The position numbers and the translations under genes were made by a program. Positions 54,426 to 64,000 of a DNA stretch of 64,000 nt are shown here, piece by piece. Source of the stretch: Limnomonas spitsbergensis. Its lineage: Eukaryota > Chlorophyta > Chlorophyceae > Chlamydomonadales. Position 1 is the first letter of the stretch; each line of letters opens with the position of its first letter. The stretch lies in contig JAYJMM010000102.1 of NCBI GenBank assembly GCA_037349105.1, forward strand, positions 682,001 through 746,000. Reading direction: 5' to 3'. Under the pieces are notes generated by a model. It was not told where the DNA came from and searched no databases. It saw nothing but the letters and a program-made list of their open reading frames with translations.

Positions 54426-54814
54426 GAAGAGACCAGAACATCATCATGGATCGCCACTTCATCTAGTTTCAGTTCACTTTATACACTTTTTCGTTGATCC
54501 ACCCGCCAGCAGGAGCAAATCTGCAATGTGACAGAACGCATACTTCTCTTGCCAATCCCATTGGCTCGTTGAAACACGTCTGATCCCACATAGAGGTCCC
54601 ACCAACGATTCAATTTCTCCTCATTTGCCGCAAGTAAACGAACCTCGGGTCCACAATGTGCGGTACTAAGGGGAGCGCCCCCCCTACGTTAGCTCTTCTC
54701 TCTCGACGCCACATCTCTCCCATCGGCAAGATCTGGCCTGCACCTTCAACCTCCGGATAGGTTTTTAATCTTGGGTTCCAGCCTTGTTGTCCCCCAGGTC
54801 GAATCTCCCAGCAG

Positions 54815-55265
54815 CACTGGGCACCCTCGTGTGGGCCCCAGGCGCTCCTGCAAGATTCGCCTTGCGCCCACATGTGCTGAACATGATCATAAACTTGGGT
54901 TACAGCCCCACTTCTTCCTCGGACAAACGTCCAAGCAGCAGCAGCAGTAGCAGTAGGCGCCCTCGGGTGAGCCGCAACCACTTCAGCAAGACCTGCCTTG
55001 CACCCGCATGCGCTAGTTGTAATTACACACTTGGGTTTCAGCCTCACTGCAACTTCAGTCGGACCCCACAGTAGTAGTGGCAGCAGCGGGTGCCCTCGGG
55101 TGGGCCGCAGGCCCTTCAACAAGACCTGTCTAGCGCACACATGCGCCAGATGTTTTCACCGCTGACACCTGGCTCGTCCCCCCTAGCAGCAGCAGCGGTG
55201 AGCGGCCTCTCGTGGGTCGCAGCCGCTTCAGTAAGACCTGCCCCGCACCCGCATGCGCCGGTATA
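54815..55265. repeat. four diverged tandem units of 110-140 bp
   Basis: Four units share the ordered blocks CCCTCGGGTGGGCCGCA, GCTTCAGCAAGACCTGCC and GCACCCGCATGCGC, starting near 54818, 54957, 55090 and 55199. Between blocks are CAGCAGCAG stretches. Frames of 90-176 codons across this region on both strands are probably by-products. Confidence 0.75.
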
Positions 55266-55269
55266 ATCG

Positions 55270-55647
55270 TAGTCCGTGGCCCCAGCCCTGGTAGGTTCTT
55301 GTCATCCACTCACTGGCGTGACCGGCTTGGTTGGTACTATTCGCAGTCACGCAGTATTACTACTGCTCCGCAGTTCAGCTCCAGTCCTTTGTGGTGCTGT
55401 CAGTAGCACTAGTCTTACAATTACTTATGTTTGAAACTGACCCCCTCTTTTTATCCGTCTTTTCTTCAGGGCCAGGGCTGTCACCTGCGATTACATCCCA
55501 CATCGAGGCTGGTCTCATGTTCCTTTGTCCAGTGCTGCTTCATCGTGTTGCCTGAGGCTTTCAGTAGCAATACAAGGCTAATGGGTTCCTCTGTATGTCA
55601 TTCCTGTTATTTCACCCCAATATTTGTTTCTCTTCATCGCCCCCCAG
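55270..55647. other. no supported gene; possible upstream exon
   Basis: A frame continuous with the first exon below runs from 55431, so it could be coding or retained intron. Nothing in it is recognised. Confidence 0.3.
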
Positions 55648-56004
55648 ACTCATCAAGGCCATCAGACGCAGTCACATCTCTGAATGACCATGGTATGTTA
55701 CCATTGATGCAGTCTTGAGGATTTGCCCGTGCTTTTTGAATATAACGCACAACTCATCTTTCAGCTCGCAATTTGTCGAAAATATCTTTAAGCCGGAAAG
55801 CATGGAGGGCCAATTCAACAGCTGTTTTCAACTCTGATCATCGCTCGGCAGGTATTTCATCTATCCAACTTGCATGAAGAATTTTTTCTTATGTTTTTCC
55901 TTATGTTTTGTCATCCCCCCTGAATGTCATCCCCCCTCTCTTTCTTTTCACCAGATCAACTGGCCTCTATTGCCAAGTTCCATGACCATAAAAGAAAGAA
56001 ACAG
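55648..56004 (+). CDS. gene fragment of unknown function, three phase-consistent exons
   Basis: Exon 55648-55692 follows CCCCCCAG and ends CATG|GTATGT. Exon 55765-55851 follows CATCTTTCAG and ends GGCAG|GTATTT. Exon 55955-56004 follows TTTTCACCAG and ends AACAG|GTGAAA. Lengths of 45, 87 and 50 bp keep one open frame across both junctions (phase 1 each time), and no other frame is open throughout. The peptide reads SSRPSDAVTSLNDH, then RNLSKISLSRKAWRANST with VFNSDHRSA, then DQLASIAKFHDHKRKKQ. It is basic and has no family resemblance that I recognise. Start and end of the gene are not found. Confidence 0.4.
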
Positions 56005-56170
56005 GTGAAAAGGCTTTACTTACGGGCCATGTCCGCTGTCATATACGTATACGTTATACCACGACCCCGGGGGGATACCGAGAATAATGGCCCGATATTC
56101 AGTCGAGCAGTTTTTTCTGCAAGTCGAGCGCTGATGTGTGGCTTCGAGACGCGTAGCGTCGAGCTATATG

Positions 56171-56515
56171 TGCATGGCATCTCTCGATTTAACGCGTGAT
56201 CAGCAGGGCTTCTGTCGTCAGCGGGGCTGATATATGTCGTCAACTGGGGTGATATCTCTCGTCAACGGGGTGATATCTGTCGTCAACGGGGGTGATATCT
56301 GTCGTCAACTGTGGTGATATCTGTCGTCAACTGGGGTGATATCTCTCGTCAACGGGGGTAATATCTCTCGTCAACGGGGGTGATATCTGTCGTCAACTGG
56401 GGTGATATCTGTCGTCAACTGGGGTGATATCTGTCGTCAACTGGGGTGATATCTCTCGTCACCGAAACAGCTATCCATGCATGACATCTCTCGACTTAGC
56501 GCGTGTTCAACAGGG
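56171..56515. repeat. 22-bp minisatellite flanked by a 40-bp direct repeat
   Basis: About eleven units of GATATCTGTCGTCAACTGGG plus GT (variants CTCTCG and AACGGGG) fill about 56212-56462. The flanks 56171-56210 and 56475-56515 are copies of each other (GCATG-CATCTCTCGA-TTA-CGCGTG, ending CAGGGCT). The arrangement suggests that the array grew inside a duplicated segment. Confidence 0.85.
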
Positions 56516-57423
56516 CTGTCTATTACATTCCCATACCGGTATATGAATGGTCTGTAATTGAAAGCCTGGTCGGTCTCAATGAGGCGTGTTGCTACGTCGC
56601 GCACTTCATGCCCTCACAGCCTGCCCAAACAGGAATCTCAGTCTCTCGCGTGCAAAGCACAGTCCAAATGGTGCAGCACAATCACAGGTTTTATGTTGGA
56701 TCAAACGTCGTGTGTGGTCGCAAGTGATTCAACGCCTCGTTGCAATGAATGCCGCATGGTGTCGCGCTCAGCCAGCCTGAGTGTTCACCCAGTCGTGATC
56801 TCTGGTGTTCAAATTCTGATTGCATTCGCCGACTCCCGTGCTCTGTCTTAGATCATTGCAAATAATAAGCTGTGTGTCTTATGATGCTGCGTTTCATTGC
56901 TATGCAACGCAAAAATAATCGCATGCCAGGTCACCCGAGGTGGCAGAATACCGCGCCGAATGAATGACCCTTTTTGGGGTCGAGCGGGGGATACCGAGGG
57001 GTATGATACGTGGAACAGAAGAATCCCTCGGACAAAGGCGCATGTCAAAGTTGAACATCCCCATCAACATGTTTTGAACATCCAGATTCGCAGTTCTGAC
57101 CAAAATCGAAAGATTTAAAATTCCTTTCACAAGCCTCGAAATGCAGGAATGGCCATGACGACACCTCCTCAAAGGGACCCAGACCCGCATGCAAGCTCAA
57201 CGTCATCGGTCGGAAATTGGCTACTTTCCAGACCTCCCCGGATTCGATTGAGGTGGAAATGCAGGTCGCGCTTATCTTCCCGGCTTGACAGGGCTTCAAT
57301 GAGGTAAGCCAAGTGTGCACTTGGTTTTTACACCACCCAGTGGTTGGGACGGCTATTGCCTGCATCTGCGATCGGGAGCAGCTCACGGTCGGGCACGCTG
57401 CTGATAGTTCTCTCTATACATAT
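56516..57423. other. upstream region of the LINE; no supported gene
   Basis: Contains GGGGGATACCGAG, also present near 56080. The LINE's 5' end was not located; frame 57313-57423 is open ahead of the first ATG and might belong to it. Confidence 0.4.
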
Positions 57424-60069
57424 ATGCCAGACGTGCACATCTTGCATCTCTCATCTGTCGCGAGGCCATTGCTGTGTCTTCATCCTTCGTCTTACCTCTG
57501 GTCTGACCTCTCCATGCAGCAGACATACAACGTGTTCCTGACCCAGCTGCCAACCCACCTCTTCCACAGTCCTCGAAATGCGTTTTCTATTCTGCAGGAA
57601 GCACAAATATACGCGTCGAATGTTTACTCTGCCCTGAGGCCATGGCTAACCGCTCGATTTTTTGACACCTGCCCAGATGCCATGGCCAACCTCTCGGCAC
57701 GTCGTAGGCCAAATCTAGGAAAAACCTCAACCCCAGCCTCAATTCAGAGATCTGAGAACATGAGCAAACTAAACTTTCTGCCAGGGATCAGCCAAGGAAA
57801 TAATACTAACTGTATGCATATCCATGCTAGCCTTTCAACGAGCACGTTTGCAAGTTACATTTGTGCTACACTTGTCATGGGGATCCTCTCCTACCTAGGA
57901 ACTTGGCATGCTTGTAACATCAGTGAAGAATCCACAACAGAGGCCCCACTGGTAAACAGGGATGTGAACAGCGAGATCTTGGTAACAACGGTAAATAAAA
58001 ATAAAAAAGCCTATCTCACGAAGAAAAAAGAACGCAAAACAAAAAATACGAACAAAATCACTGGGGAGCATGTCCGTAGGTATATCTTACAAAAGTACAT
58101 GGCATCCCAAAATAAAAAAGTCTGGCTATTAAAATACATGCTTAAGCAATCTCGGAGATTAACGCGCAAATGGAACAACTCAGGGGCCCAAGGTTCCAAG
58201 GATCCATGGCTCAAGCATACAGGAAAATACAGGAGTCAGGAAAGAACTGACTGCAATTATCACAAGGAGGTAAACGCGAGGCGAGCAAACCAGGATAGAC
58301 ACACCGAGGGGACCTATTCAAGGCAAATAGGAGGGGGTGCAAACTGGATCAAACAAAAATTAACACACAAACGGAACCACACCATACCGGAGGGGATCCA
58401 CTATGAAAAGCAGGAGGGTTTGTTCTGCCAAGCACATGCAATGGCTATGCTCATGGGTGCACCCCTCACACACACAAAGTGGGAGATTATGGACTGGTTC
58501 ATGAGCCAGAGGCAGAAACCGACCTACGAGCACCATAGATACACCCTTATGCCTGACCAACTTCAATTCCAATGGAATGGGAACTTAACAACCAAAGCAT
58601 GGGCCTTCTACGCGATTGAAAACTATGGTATGGACTACCGCATGCTGATGGATCAACGTAGCGAATTATTGAAGCTGACAGTAGACACACTAGACAAGCT
58701 CCTAAAGGACCTGCAAGACAAAGAGAAATACCAGTTTGATGCTTTTGTCGTCATAACTAAAGAAGCAACCTATCGGCACGCAAGCACTCTTCGCCGGTAC
58801 AAAGATAAATGGTACTGGCTAGACTCAGAAAAAAACAGTAGAGCAGTGATCTTAGGGGGGGGCATGGAAGCAGACCTAAACATGCGAGACCTGAGAGACA
58901 AGGCATATGAAGTATGCGGATACTTCCATGCCAACAGCTTAGCCGAATGCAGAAATGCATGTTTGAACTTCCCACCTATCAGGCACCCCCGGGGGGCCTC
59001 CCTCAGCCCAATCACAATCCTCGACTCACCGACTCCCATGCCTTTGAGGAATAGGGTGAGCCTCCCGCTTGGACCTGATTCACAAAGCGTGCAAGACATT
59101 AAGCAAATGTTTTTGCAGCAAAGTGGCCTACAAATTATATCAGGCCCTCATTTTTCCTTCTCGGAGGGGGACTGTTACTTTGACTCTCTAGCACATCTAT
59201 CAGGTATTCCTCCTAGCATGTTAAGAGGCCTCGGGGTGCAAACTTTCAGGCAAGCTCTGTCCCTAGGCAGGCAGGATGCGGTCAGCTCCTTAACCACGCT
59301 CATCTACCAACAGGTACATGGTACTGATTCGAGACACAAGCTATGTGACTGGGCAAGACGAATGGCCACGCCGTGTGATGGGAATACGGGAGAGGGACTA
59401 TGGGCTGACGGGGTCATCACCCACTGGACTGCAATGGCATTGCAAATAACAGTGCACCAGCACCAATTATCAGAGTCTGACGGAGAACGCAGCATTGTGA
59501 GCCAACTCCTAGGAGTCCAACCAACAAATGACGCTGCCCCCGCCTTGCATGTGTGGTTTTCTGGAAATACCCTAGCTGGGCACTTCGAGCCCATGCTGCC
59601 ATTGGCTGCCTCTCGCAACCCCACCAGTACCCTGCCCCCTAATAGCCTGACAGCTTTACGAGATAGATGCTTGAACGAAGCATCAGGCCTCCCAGACGAA
59701 AAAACGCTACTACAAGTGTTTGTGCTTTTGATGCAGACATGGGACGACTTCCTGAGAGATATTGGAGACTGTACGTCAAAAACAATCAGGTTCATGTTTC
59801 CATGTATCCAGGGACCGGTGCTCCCAGACTCTATCACATCGATTATTGTACGGGCCAAGCGCATCGTGCAATACGTGCAACCAAGGCATGGCCCGGCTAG
59901 AAACGATGAGCTTAATCACCTTATGAGGTTATCTTTTCCAGACCAAGATGCCACCATGGGACAAGATGATACATCAAACATCAATGCAGCCCCCCCACCC
60001 ATGTCACAGTCTTCGACCCACCTAGATGTGCCATCAAAGGAAGGACAATTCAAGGGCATGAGAAGGTAA
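57424..60069 (+). CDS. LINE ORF1: Josephin-like plus OTU cysteine peptidase domains, 881 aa
   Basis: From the first ATG (a GTG-started extension to 57313 is open): a low-similarity N-terminal region with one hydrophobic segment (about residues 140-170) and a Lys-rich linker. A Josephin-like domain follows at about 327-487: EGLFCQAHAMAML supplies Cys335, and HASTLRRYKDKWYWLDS supplies His452 and Asp467. His to Asp is 15 residues, the same spacing as the His-Asn pair of ataxin-3. An OTU domain follows at about 568-735: SEGDCYFDSLAHLSG supplies Asp583 and Cys584, then GLWADGVITHWTAMAL, then GHFEPML with His720. Both folds normally cleave ubiquitin chains. Here they might remove ubiquitin from element proteins, or process the polyprotein. 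No nucleic-acid-binding zinc knuckle is visible. A later start, for example near 57760, cannot be excluded. Confidence 0.75.
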   Translation: MPDVHILHLSSVARPLLCLHPSSYLWSDLSMQQTYNVFLTQLPTHLFHSPRNAFSILQEAQIYASNVYSALRPWLTARFFDTCPDAMANLSARRRPNLGKTSTPASIQRSENMSKLNFLPGISQGNNTNCMHIHASLSTSTFASYICATLVMGILSYLGTWHACNISEESTTEAPLVNRDVNSEILVTTVNKNKKAYLTKKKERKTKNTNKITGEHVRRYILQKYMASQNKKVWLLKYMLKQSRRLTRKWNNSGAQGSKDPWLKHTGKYRSQERTDCNYHKEVNARRANQDRHTEGTYSRQIGGGANWIKQKLTHKRNHTIPEGIHYEKQEGLFCQAHAMAMLMGAPLTHTKWEIMDWFMSQRQKPTYEHHRYTLMPDQLQFQWNGNLTTKAWAFYAIENYGMDYRMLMDQRSELLKLTVDTLDKLLKDLQDKEKYQFDAFVVITKEATYRHASTLRRYKDKWYWLDSEKNSRAVILGGGMEADLNMRDLRDKAYEVCGYFHANSLAECRNACLNFPPIRHPRGASLSPITILDSPTPMPLRNRVSLPLGPDSQSVQDIKQMFLQQSGLQIISGPHFSFSEGDCYFDSLAHLSGIPPSMLRGLGVQTFRQALSLGRQDAVSSLTTLIYQQVHGTDSRHKLCDWARRMATPCDGNTGEGLWADGVITHWTAMALQITVHQHQLSESDGERSIVSQLLGVQPTNDAAPALHVWFSGNTLAGHFEPMLPLAASRNPTSTLPPNSLTALRDRCLNEASGLPDEKTLLQVFVLLMQTWDDFLRDIGDCTSKTIRFMFPCIQGPVLPDSITSIIVRAKRIVQYVQPRHGPARNDELNHLMRLSFPDQDATMGQDDTSNINAAPPPMSQSSTHLDVPSKEGQFKGMRR

Positions 60070-60293
60070 ACGGTGCTGAAAGGACAAAACAAAATAAAAT
60101 GGCTCCCAAAGGTTACGTACGTGAGCTCAAGAAAAAACAAACTAAATGCAACACCGCCCTACCACACACAACGGAAGGAAAGAAAAAGAACAAACTGCTT
60201 TAGCCCCTCATTATATCGTACCTGACTACCTTGATCACTAGTGCGCCAGAACCAGCTCAGCAAAAAGCAAAGGTGAAACAGATATTGAAAAAA

Positions 60294-61313
60294 ATGTCTG
60301 CTCAAGAAAATACAAGCCTACCACGCCAACCAAGTGCTCCACCCCACGGAGAAGACCAAACAGCCTGTCAACCGGCTACGTTGCGCATGATCACAGCCAA
60401 TGTCCAGGGTGCTTACACTGCAAAGTATGACATAGAAATGACCATCCAGCAGCATAACCCAGATATCCTCGTACTCACCGAGACAAACATGCTCCCCAAG
60501 CAGAAAAAGGCCAGATGGTTGCAAGAAGCCCTACAGGGGTATCAATACTGGGCGTGTACACACAGCGAACATGGCAGAGGCTTGCGAGGGGTCATCATTG
60601 CCATTAAGGAACACATCGCAGTTTTGGGCAAGGCCACCCGAACAGAAGGCGACAATTGCAATGGGAGAGTTCTGAACGTTGCCATCAACCTGCCCCACTC
60701 CAGGCCCATCAACATCACAGGGGTCTATGCGCCGGCAGGTTGCTCACCAGAGGAGGAGACAGAGAGACTAAAAATGTACAGCATACTCACGGAAAGCATG
60801 CAAGAAACACACAACTGCAACCCTTCTTGCCATATTATGCTCGGCGACTGGAATGCAACGCTGCTTCAAGGTGACAGGAGCAGCGGACACACCTACCACA
60901 AGGATGAGACACACAGGAAATTTGTTGAAGCAGTTGAACTTTCACCCCTAGAAATGAACCTTAGCCCTCGAGGCCACACCTACACCCACTTAAACGGTAC
61001 AAGTGAGTCCCAGACGACCAGCAGAATTGACGATATTCTCACAAACCTGGATATGAGCATCATCAAAAGTAAGACCAACGTCCTCCAAATAGGAACCCAA
61101 TCAGATCACACACCCCTGCTAGGCATCATTGAACTGAGAAACACAGGGATTTTCATCCCCACTATAAAAAACAGCCCACACGGCCCTCCACCCGGGTCTT
61201 GGTCCGCCCTATCAGCCTCACCGACAAGACAGCCTTCGCCAACAAAATCTCCACCTTCTCAGAGGGTATCGCTGGCGAGACTCGAGACCTGTACCAGAAA
61301 ATGCAGCTGGTAA
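60294..61313 (+). CDS. LINE ORF2 5' part: APE-type endonuclease
   Basis: From the first ATG (MSAQENTS) the frame has the motif series of the exonuclease-endonuclease-phosphatase fold: ITANVQG (Asn), VLTETN (Glu), GVYAPAG, LGDWNA (Asp, Asn), RIDDIL and SDHTPL (Asp-His). These cover the metal site and catalytic residues of APE endonucleases, which nick target DNA to prime reverse transcription. It begins 224 bp after the ORF1 stop. After the endonuclease ends at about 61130 the frame continues for about 48 codons past a slippery heptamer and stops at TAA 61311-61313. The reverse transcriptase lies in the -1 frame, so a fusion protein needs a -1 shift or reflects a mutation. Confidence 0.85.
   Translation: MSAQENTSLPRQPSAPPHGEDQTACQPATLRMITANVQGAYTAKYDIEMTIQQHNPDILVLTETNMLPKQKKARWLQEALQGYQYWACTHSEHGRGLRGVIIAIKEHIAVLGKATRTEGDNCNGRVLNVAINLPHSRPINITGVYAPAGCSPEEETERLKMYSILTESMQETHNCNPSCHIMLGDWNATLLQGDRSSGHTYHKDETHRKFVEAVELSPLEMNLSPRGHTYTHLNGTSESQTTSRIDDILTNLDMSIIKSKTNVLQIGTQSDHTPLLGIIELRNTGIFIPTIKNSPHGPPPGSWSALSASPTRQPSPTKSPPSQRVSLARLETCTRKCSW
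61166..61172 (+). promoter_or_regulatory. candidate -1 ribosomal frameshift site A_AAA_AAC
   Basis: The zero-frame codons of the endonuclease read ATA AAA AAC, so the heptamer A AAA AAC is in exactly the phase required for -1 slippage (X XXY YYZ). After slipping, the next codon is CAG of the reverse transcriptase frame. Nine bases downstream GGCCC can pair with GGGTC around a 7-nt loop, in a GC-rich context. In the -1 frame the last stop before this site is about 40 bp upstream (TGA), and in the zero frame the next stop is 61311, so the site sits inside the only window where a switch could work. Confidence 0.55.
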
Positions 61314-64000
61314 TTAAAGAAGATATTCAGCCGTACTTCAACAGGATTGAGTCCGAAGACGGGAAGACAAGCAACCGCCTACCCATTATTCAGGGACTAA
61401 ATGCGGCGGTAAAAGTGAATGAGCTGAGTGAACAACTGTTGAGTGCTCTACAAAAGACACAAGCGATCGCCTTACAGACATGCGAGTGCAAAAACACTAA
61501 CCCCTCTGGGACTCACCTCCGCTCACGGGTTCTGTCCCGAAAAAGAGTAATGTTATGCAAGCACTTTCATGCCTGTCATGAGATTAGAAATGAAGTCCGC
61601 AATACTGCTATCGACAGAACTACAGGGATGCAAGAGATTATAGCTAACCAGACTAACCTTCCCAGCGGTATGGAGAAGAGACTTCACGAAGCTGCAACCT
61701 TGGAGACAAACATGGGCATGAATAGTGGGCAGATCCTCTCACAAGTCATCAGAGGCATTAGGGCCGAGATCCAGACCATGGACAAGGGACAGGACAAGCA
61801 AAATCTCTACCAAGCGATCAAAGCTACCAGAGATCTTATTAACAAAAAACCGAAAATGGCAAACAGGAACATCTTCAAGAAGCCAGCCTCCGGTACCAAC
61901 TACAAAGCCCTTGTGGACCCGGCCACAAACCACATCACTGACGACCCCAAGAAGATGATCTCGATTGTGGAGGAACATTTCACCAAATTGCTGACCCCAT
62001 GTGCCCCCAAGAGCGGCAAATACCACCCACATGAGGTCACTCGGCAGTACCCGTGGACAAAGGGCCCCGATAAATTTACCTTGGAAACACTGGCGACCCG
62101 TCTCCCAAACCGACCATGGCTGCACAGAACAATCCAGCAATCCTCAGTGTTTGAAGAATGCCTACACACACTAAGTGTTGGGAAATCACCAGGACCAGAT
62201 GGGATCGTAAATGAACTCCTAAAAATGATGACACACGAGTTCAAGGAGTGCATGCACATGCTCATGATCATCATGTGGGCAACCGGTGTGACCCCAGACG
62301 AATGGAAGCAAAGTACTACACAACTGTTGGAGAAGGGGACGGACGAAACCTTGATAGATAAGAAGAGGCCTATCGGGATGCTAAATGCCCTATACAAGCT
62401 CTGGACGAGGCTTCAAACAAGGGCTATGTCCGACTACGCTGAAAAACACTTGCTTTTGAGCTCTACCCAAAAGGGGTTCAGGACAAAAGCCAGCACCATG
62501 GACCAACTACAGATGCTAGTCATGGCGCTCGAAGATGCGCGACACACTGGCCAGAATATCTATAACTTACAAGTCGACTTCTCTTCAGCGTTTAACATGA
62601 TGGACCACGACATTCTCCTTATGATCATGTACGACCTAGGGTTCCCTACAGATGCGGTGGATGCAGTTAAAAACCTTTACATGGGGGCAACAACCCAGGT
62701 CCGATGGGGCACAGAGCTCACCGGCAAGATCCCCATGGGGCGGGGCAGCATACAGGGGGACACCCTTTCACCCCTCCTTTTCCTCGTCTACATTGAACCA
62801 CTGCTCCGGTGGGCCCAAGTGGGGGCCAGGGGCTACATGTTTGGATGCATAGATGACATGAACGCTCGCATGGAGCACTCACTCAGCAATGCAGCATTCG
62901 CAGACGACTTGTCAATGCTGACAAGTAAACTGTCGGACCTGCATGTACAAGCAGAGAAACTCAGTCTCTACTCCGACTTCGCGAAAATGAAGGTCAACAC
63001 TGGGAAAACTCTAGTATCAGGTGTCCTTTATCAAAACATCCGCACTGGACTATATGGGAACAAGGATGCTCTGGTGAAAGTAAGAAGACAACTGGAAAAT
63101 CAGATAATGGTCCAAGGACAATACGTGCAACACGTTCCCCCAATAGATCCCTTCAGATACCTCGGTGCAGAGCTCACGATGACACTAGACTGGAAGTTCC
63201 AGCACCAAAACTTGATAAAGAAGGCAAGGCAAAAGATTGAGGAGCTGCAAGCCTCACATGCCACTCCAAGACAAATTAAGCATATCATTGAGACAACTAT
63301 TAAGCCCTCAATCTCAAACACGATTGGGATAACCCCATGCACGGGAGCTGACCTCCAGATTCTAGACAGCATCATGGCCACGGCCGTCAAGAAGGCGTAC
63401 GGACTGTGGACATGTGCTAACTCAGCTACGGTACACCAAGATGTCGCGTCCTTCGGGCTGGGGTGTGCATCCCTGGCGACAGAATACGCAAAGAAGAATA
63501 CAGAACTGCTCATCACATCCCTACGCGATGAAGGGCGCATGGGCACAGTCACTCGAAGTCTCCTGGAGAAGCAGCTCAAATACATGGGCGGGTGCCCCAC
63601 AGGGTATAAAGACACCCAACAGGCTAAACATTGCATGCGGCTCAGACAACTGTCCCATATCACAGATAATGACCTGATCATCATGAAAAGCAAGGTGCAA
63701 CAATTCACAGCACATACCCCGGAACTCGCCCAAGCGCTAGAACAGCTCAACCCTGCCACTGCTACCCTCCCTGCCACAGACCCCCTCAATGCGTACACCC
63801 TGCTTCAACCCTTGTTTCACCTAGGAATCACTCACCTAGCAGACCTGACAGAACAGGGAGGCAAGCACTTGATGGATGGGAGAGGCCTGAGAAACAGATA
63901 CGGGAGAAATGTCAAAGACAAGCACATCATAGCCTTAAACAGCCTCTCAGTCATGGCAAACAACGGGCCCGGTGCAGACAAAGACCTAAGAGACATGATC
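61173..64000 (+). CDS. LINE reverse transcriptase (partial, runs off the window)
   Basis: The frame is open from just after TGA at about 61128 to the window end, about 942 codons after the putative shift. Reverse transcriptase landmarks in order: SVGKSPGPDGIVNELL (62180s), KKRPIGMLNALYKLW, STQKGFRTKASTMDQL, LQVDFSSAFNMMDHD (catalytic Asp, 62576), GSIQGDTLSPLLFLVYIEPL (62745-62800), NAAFADDLSML (catalytic Asp pair, 62900-62906), and FRYLGAEL (63150s). An extended N-terminal region of about 330 residues separates endonuclease and polymerase. Downstream of the thumb there is a helical region with no recognisable RNase H by 64000. No separate ATG start is needed if frameshifting occurs. Confidence 0.88.

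Larger units (their letters stand above)
57424..64000 (+). mobile_element. LINE-type retrotransposon with Josephin-like, OTU, APE endonuclease and reverse transcriptase domains (3' end beyond window)
   Basis: Three consecutive reading units on one strand: ORF1 57424-60069, an endonuclease frame 60294-61313, and a reverse transcriptase frame from about 61166 to the window edge. The reverse transcriptase motifs (VDFSSAFN, QGDTLSPLLF, FADD) and the APE endonuclease identify a non-LTR retrotransposon. An OTU-like or other cysteine peptidase is known from algal Dualen/RandI elements, which also have APE and a second, restriction-like endonuclease. The C-terminus, where RNase H or the second nuclease would lie, is not in the window. 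The codons are intact, apart from the frame change at 61166 that could be programmed, so the copy may be young. Confidence 0.85.

Overview
The window looks eukaryotic, nuclear and repeat-dominated. Candidate genes are split by GT-AG introns with pyrimidine-rich acceptors, intergenic space is large, and the mobile elements are of eukaryotic types. A green alga is my best guess, because split-direct-repeat retrotransposons and LINEs that carry cysteine peptidases are both known from that group. This is inference; I cannot name the species. No bacterial operon, rRNA gene, confident tRNA gene or CRISPR array was seen.

Layout. (1) 1-18366: one uninterrupted minisatellite of a 43-bp unit (about 427 copies) with higher-order structure. 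The giant minus-strand reading frames in it are by-products of the repeat. (2) 18367-23340: mostly noncoding, with a possible promoter near 20130 and three phase-consistent exons resembling a ceruloplasmin/hephaestin-type multicopper oxidase. (3) 23340-37421: a nearly identical segmental duplication. Each copy has a 12-bp array, an 11-bp array and about 3-4 kb of low-copy DNA with a decayed minus-strand membrane-protein frame. The copies differ by an exactly in-frame 552-bp indel. The spacer between them holds a LINE 3'-end fragment. (4) 37422-39350: several different minisatellites. (5) 41111-50373: a 9.3-kb element whose repeats are arranged A1-internal-B1-A2-B2, the split-direct-repeat pattern of PAT/Ngaro/kangaroo tyrosine-recombinase retrotransposons. 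Its only long gene is an 1861-aa Gag-like protein, so it is probably non-autonomous. It sits between two copies of another repeat whose halves are in swapped order (P-Q on the left, Q-P on the right). (6) 51030-57420: an RNase H fragment of a LINE, a cluster of four covarying hairpins, small repeats and a three-exon gene fragment. (7) 57424-64000 (runs off the window): a LINE-type retrotransposon. ORF1 carries a Josephin-like domain and an OTU domain, two different deubiquitinase-type cysteine peptidase folds. ORF2 is an APE endonuclease. The reverse transcriptase lies in the -1 frame, with a canonical A_AAA_AAC slippery heptamer exactly in phase at the switch.

The most interesting candidates are the LINE with paired ubiquitin-peptidase domains and a possible -1 frameshift, the Gag-only split-repeat element, and the covarying hairpin cluster. 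All calls come from reading the sequence; no database search or folding program was run.
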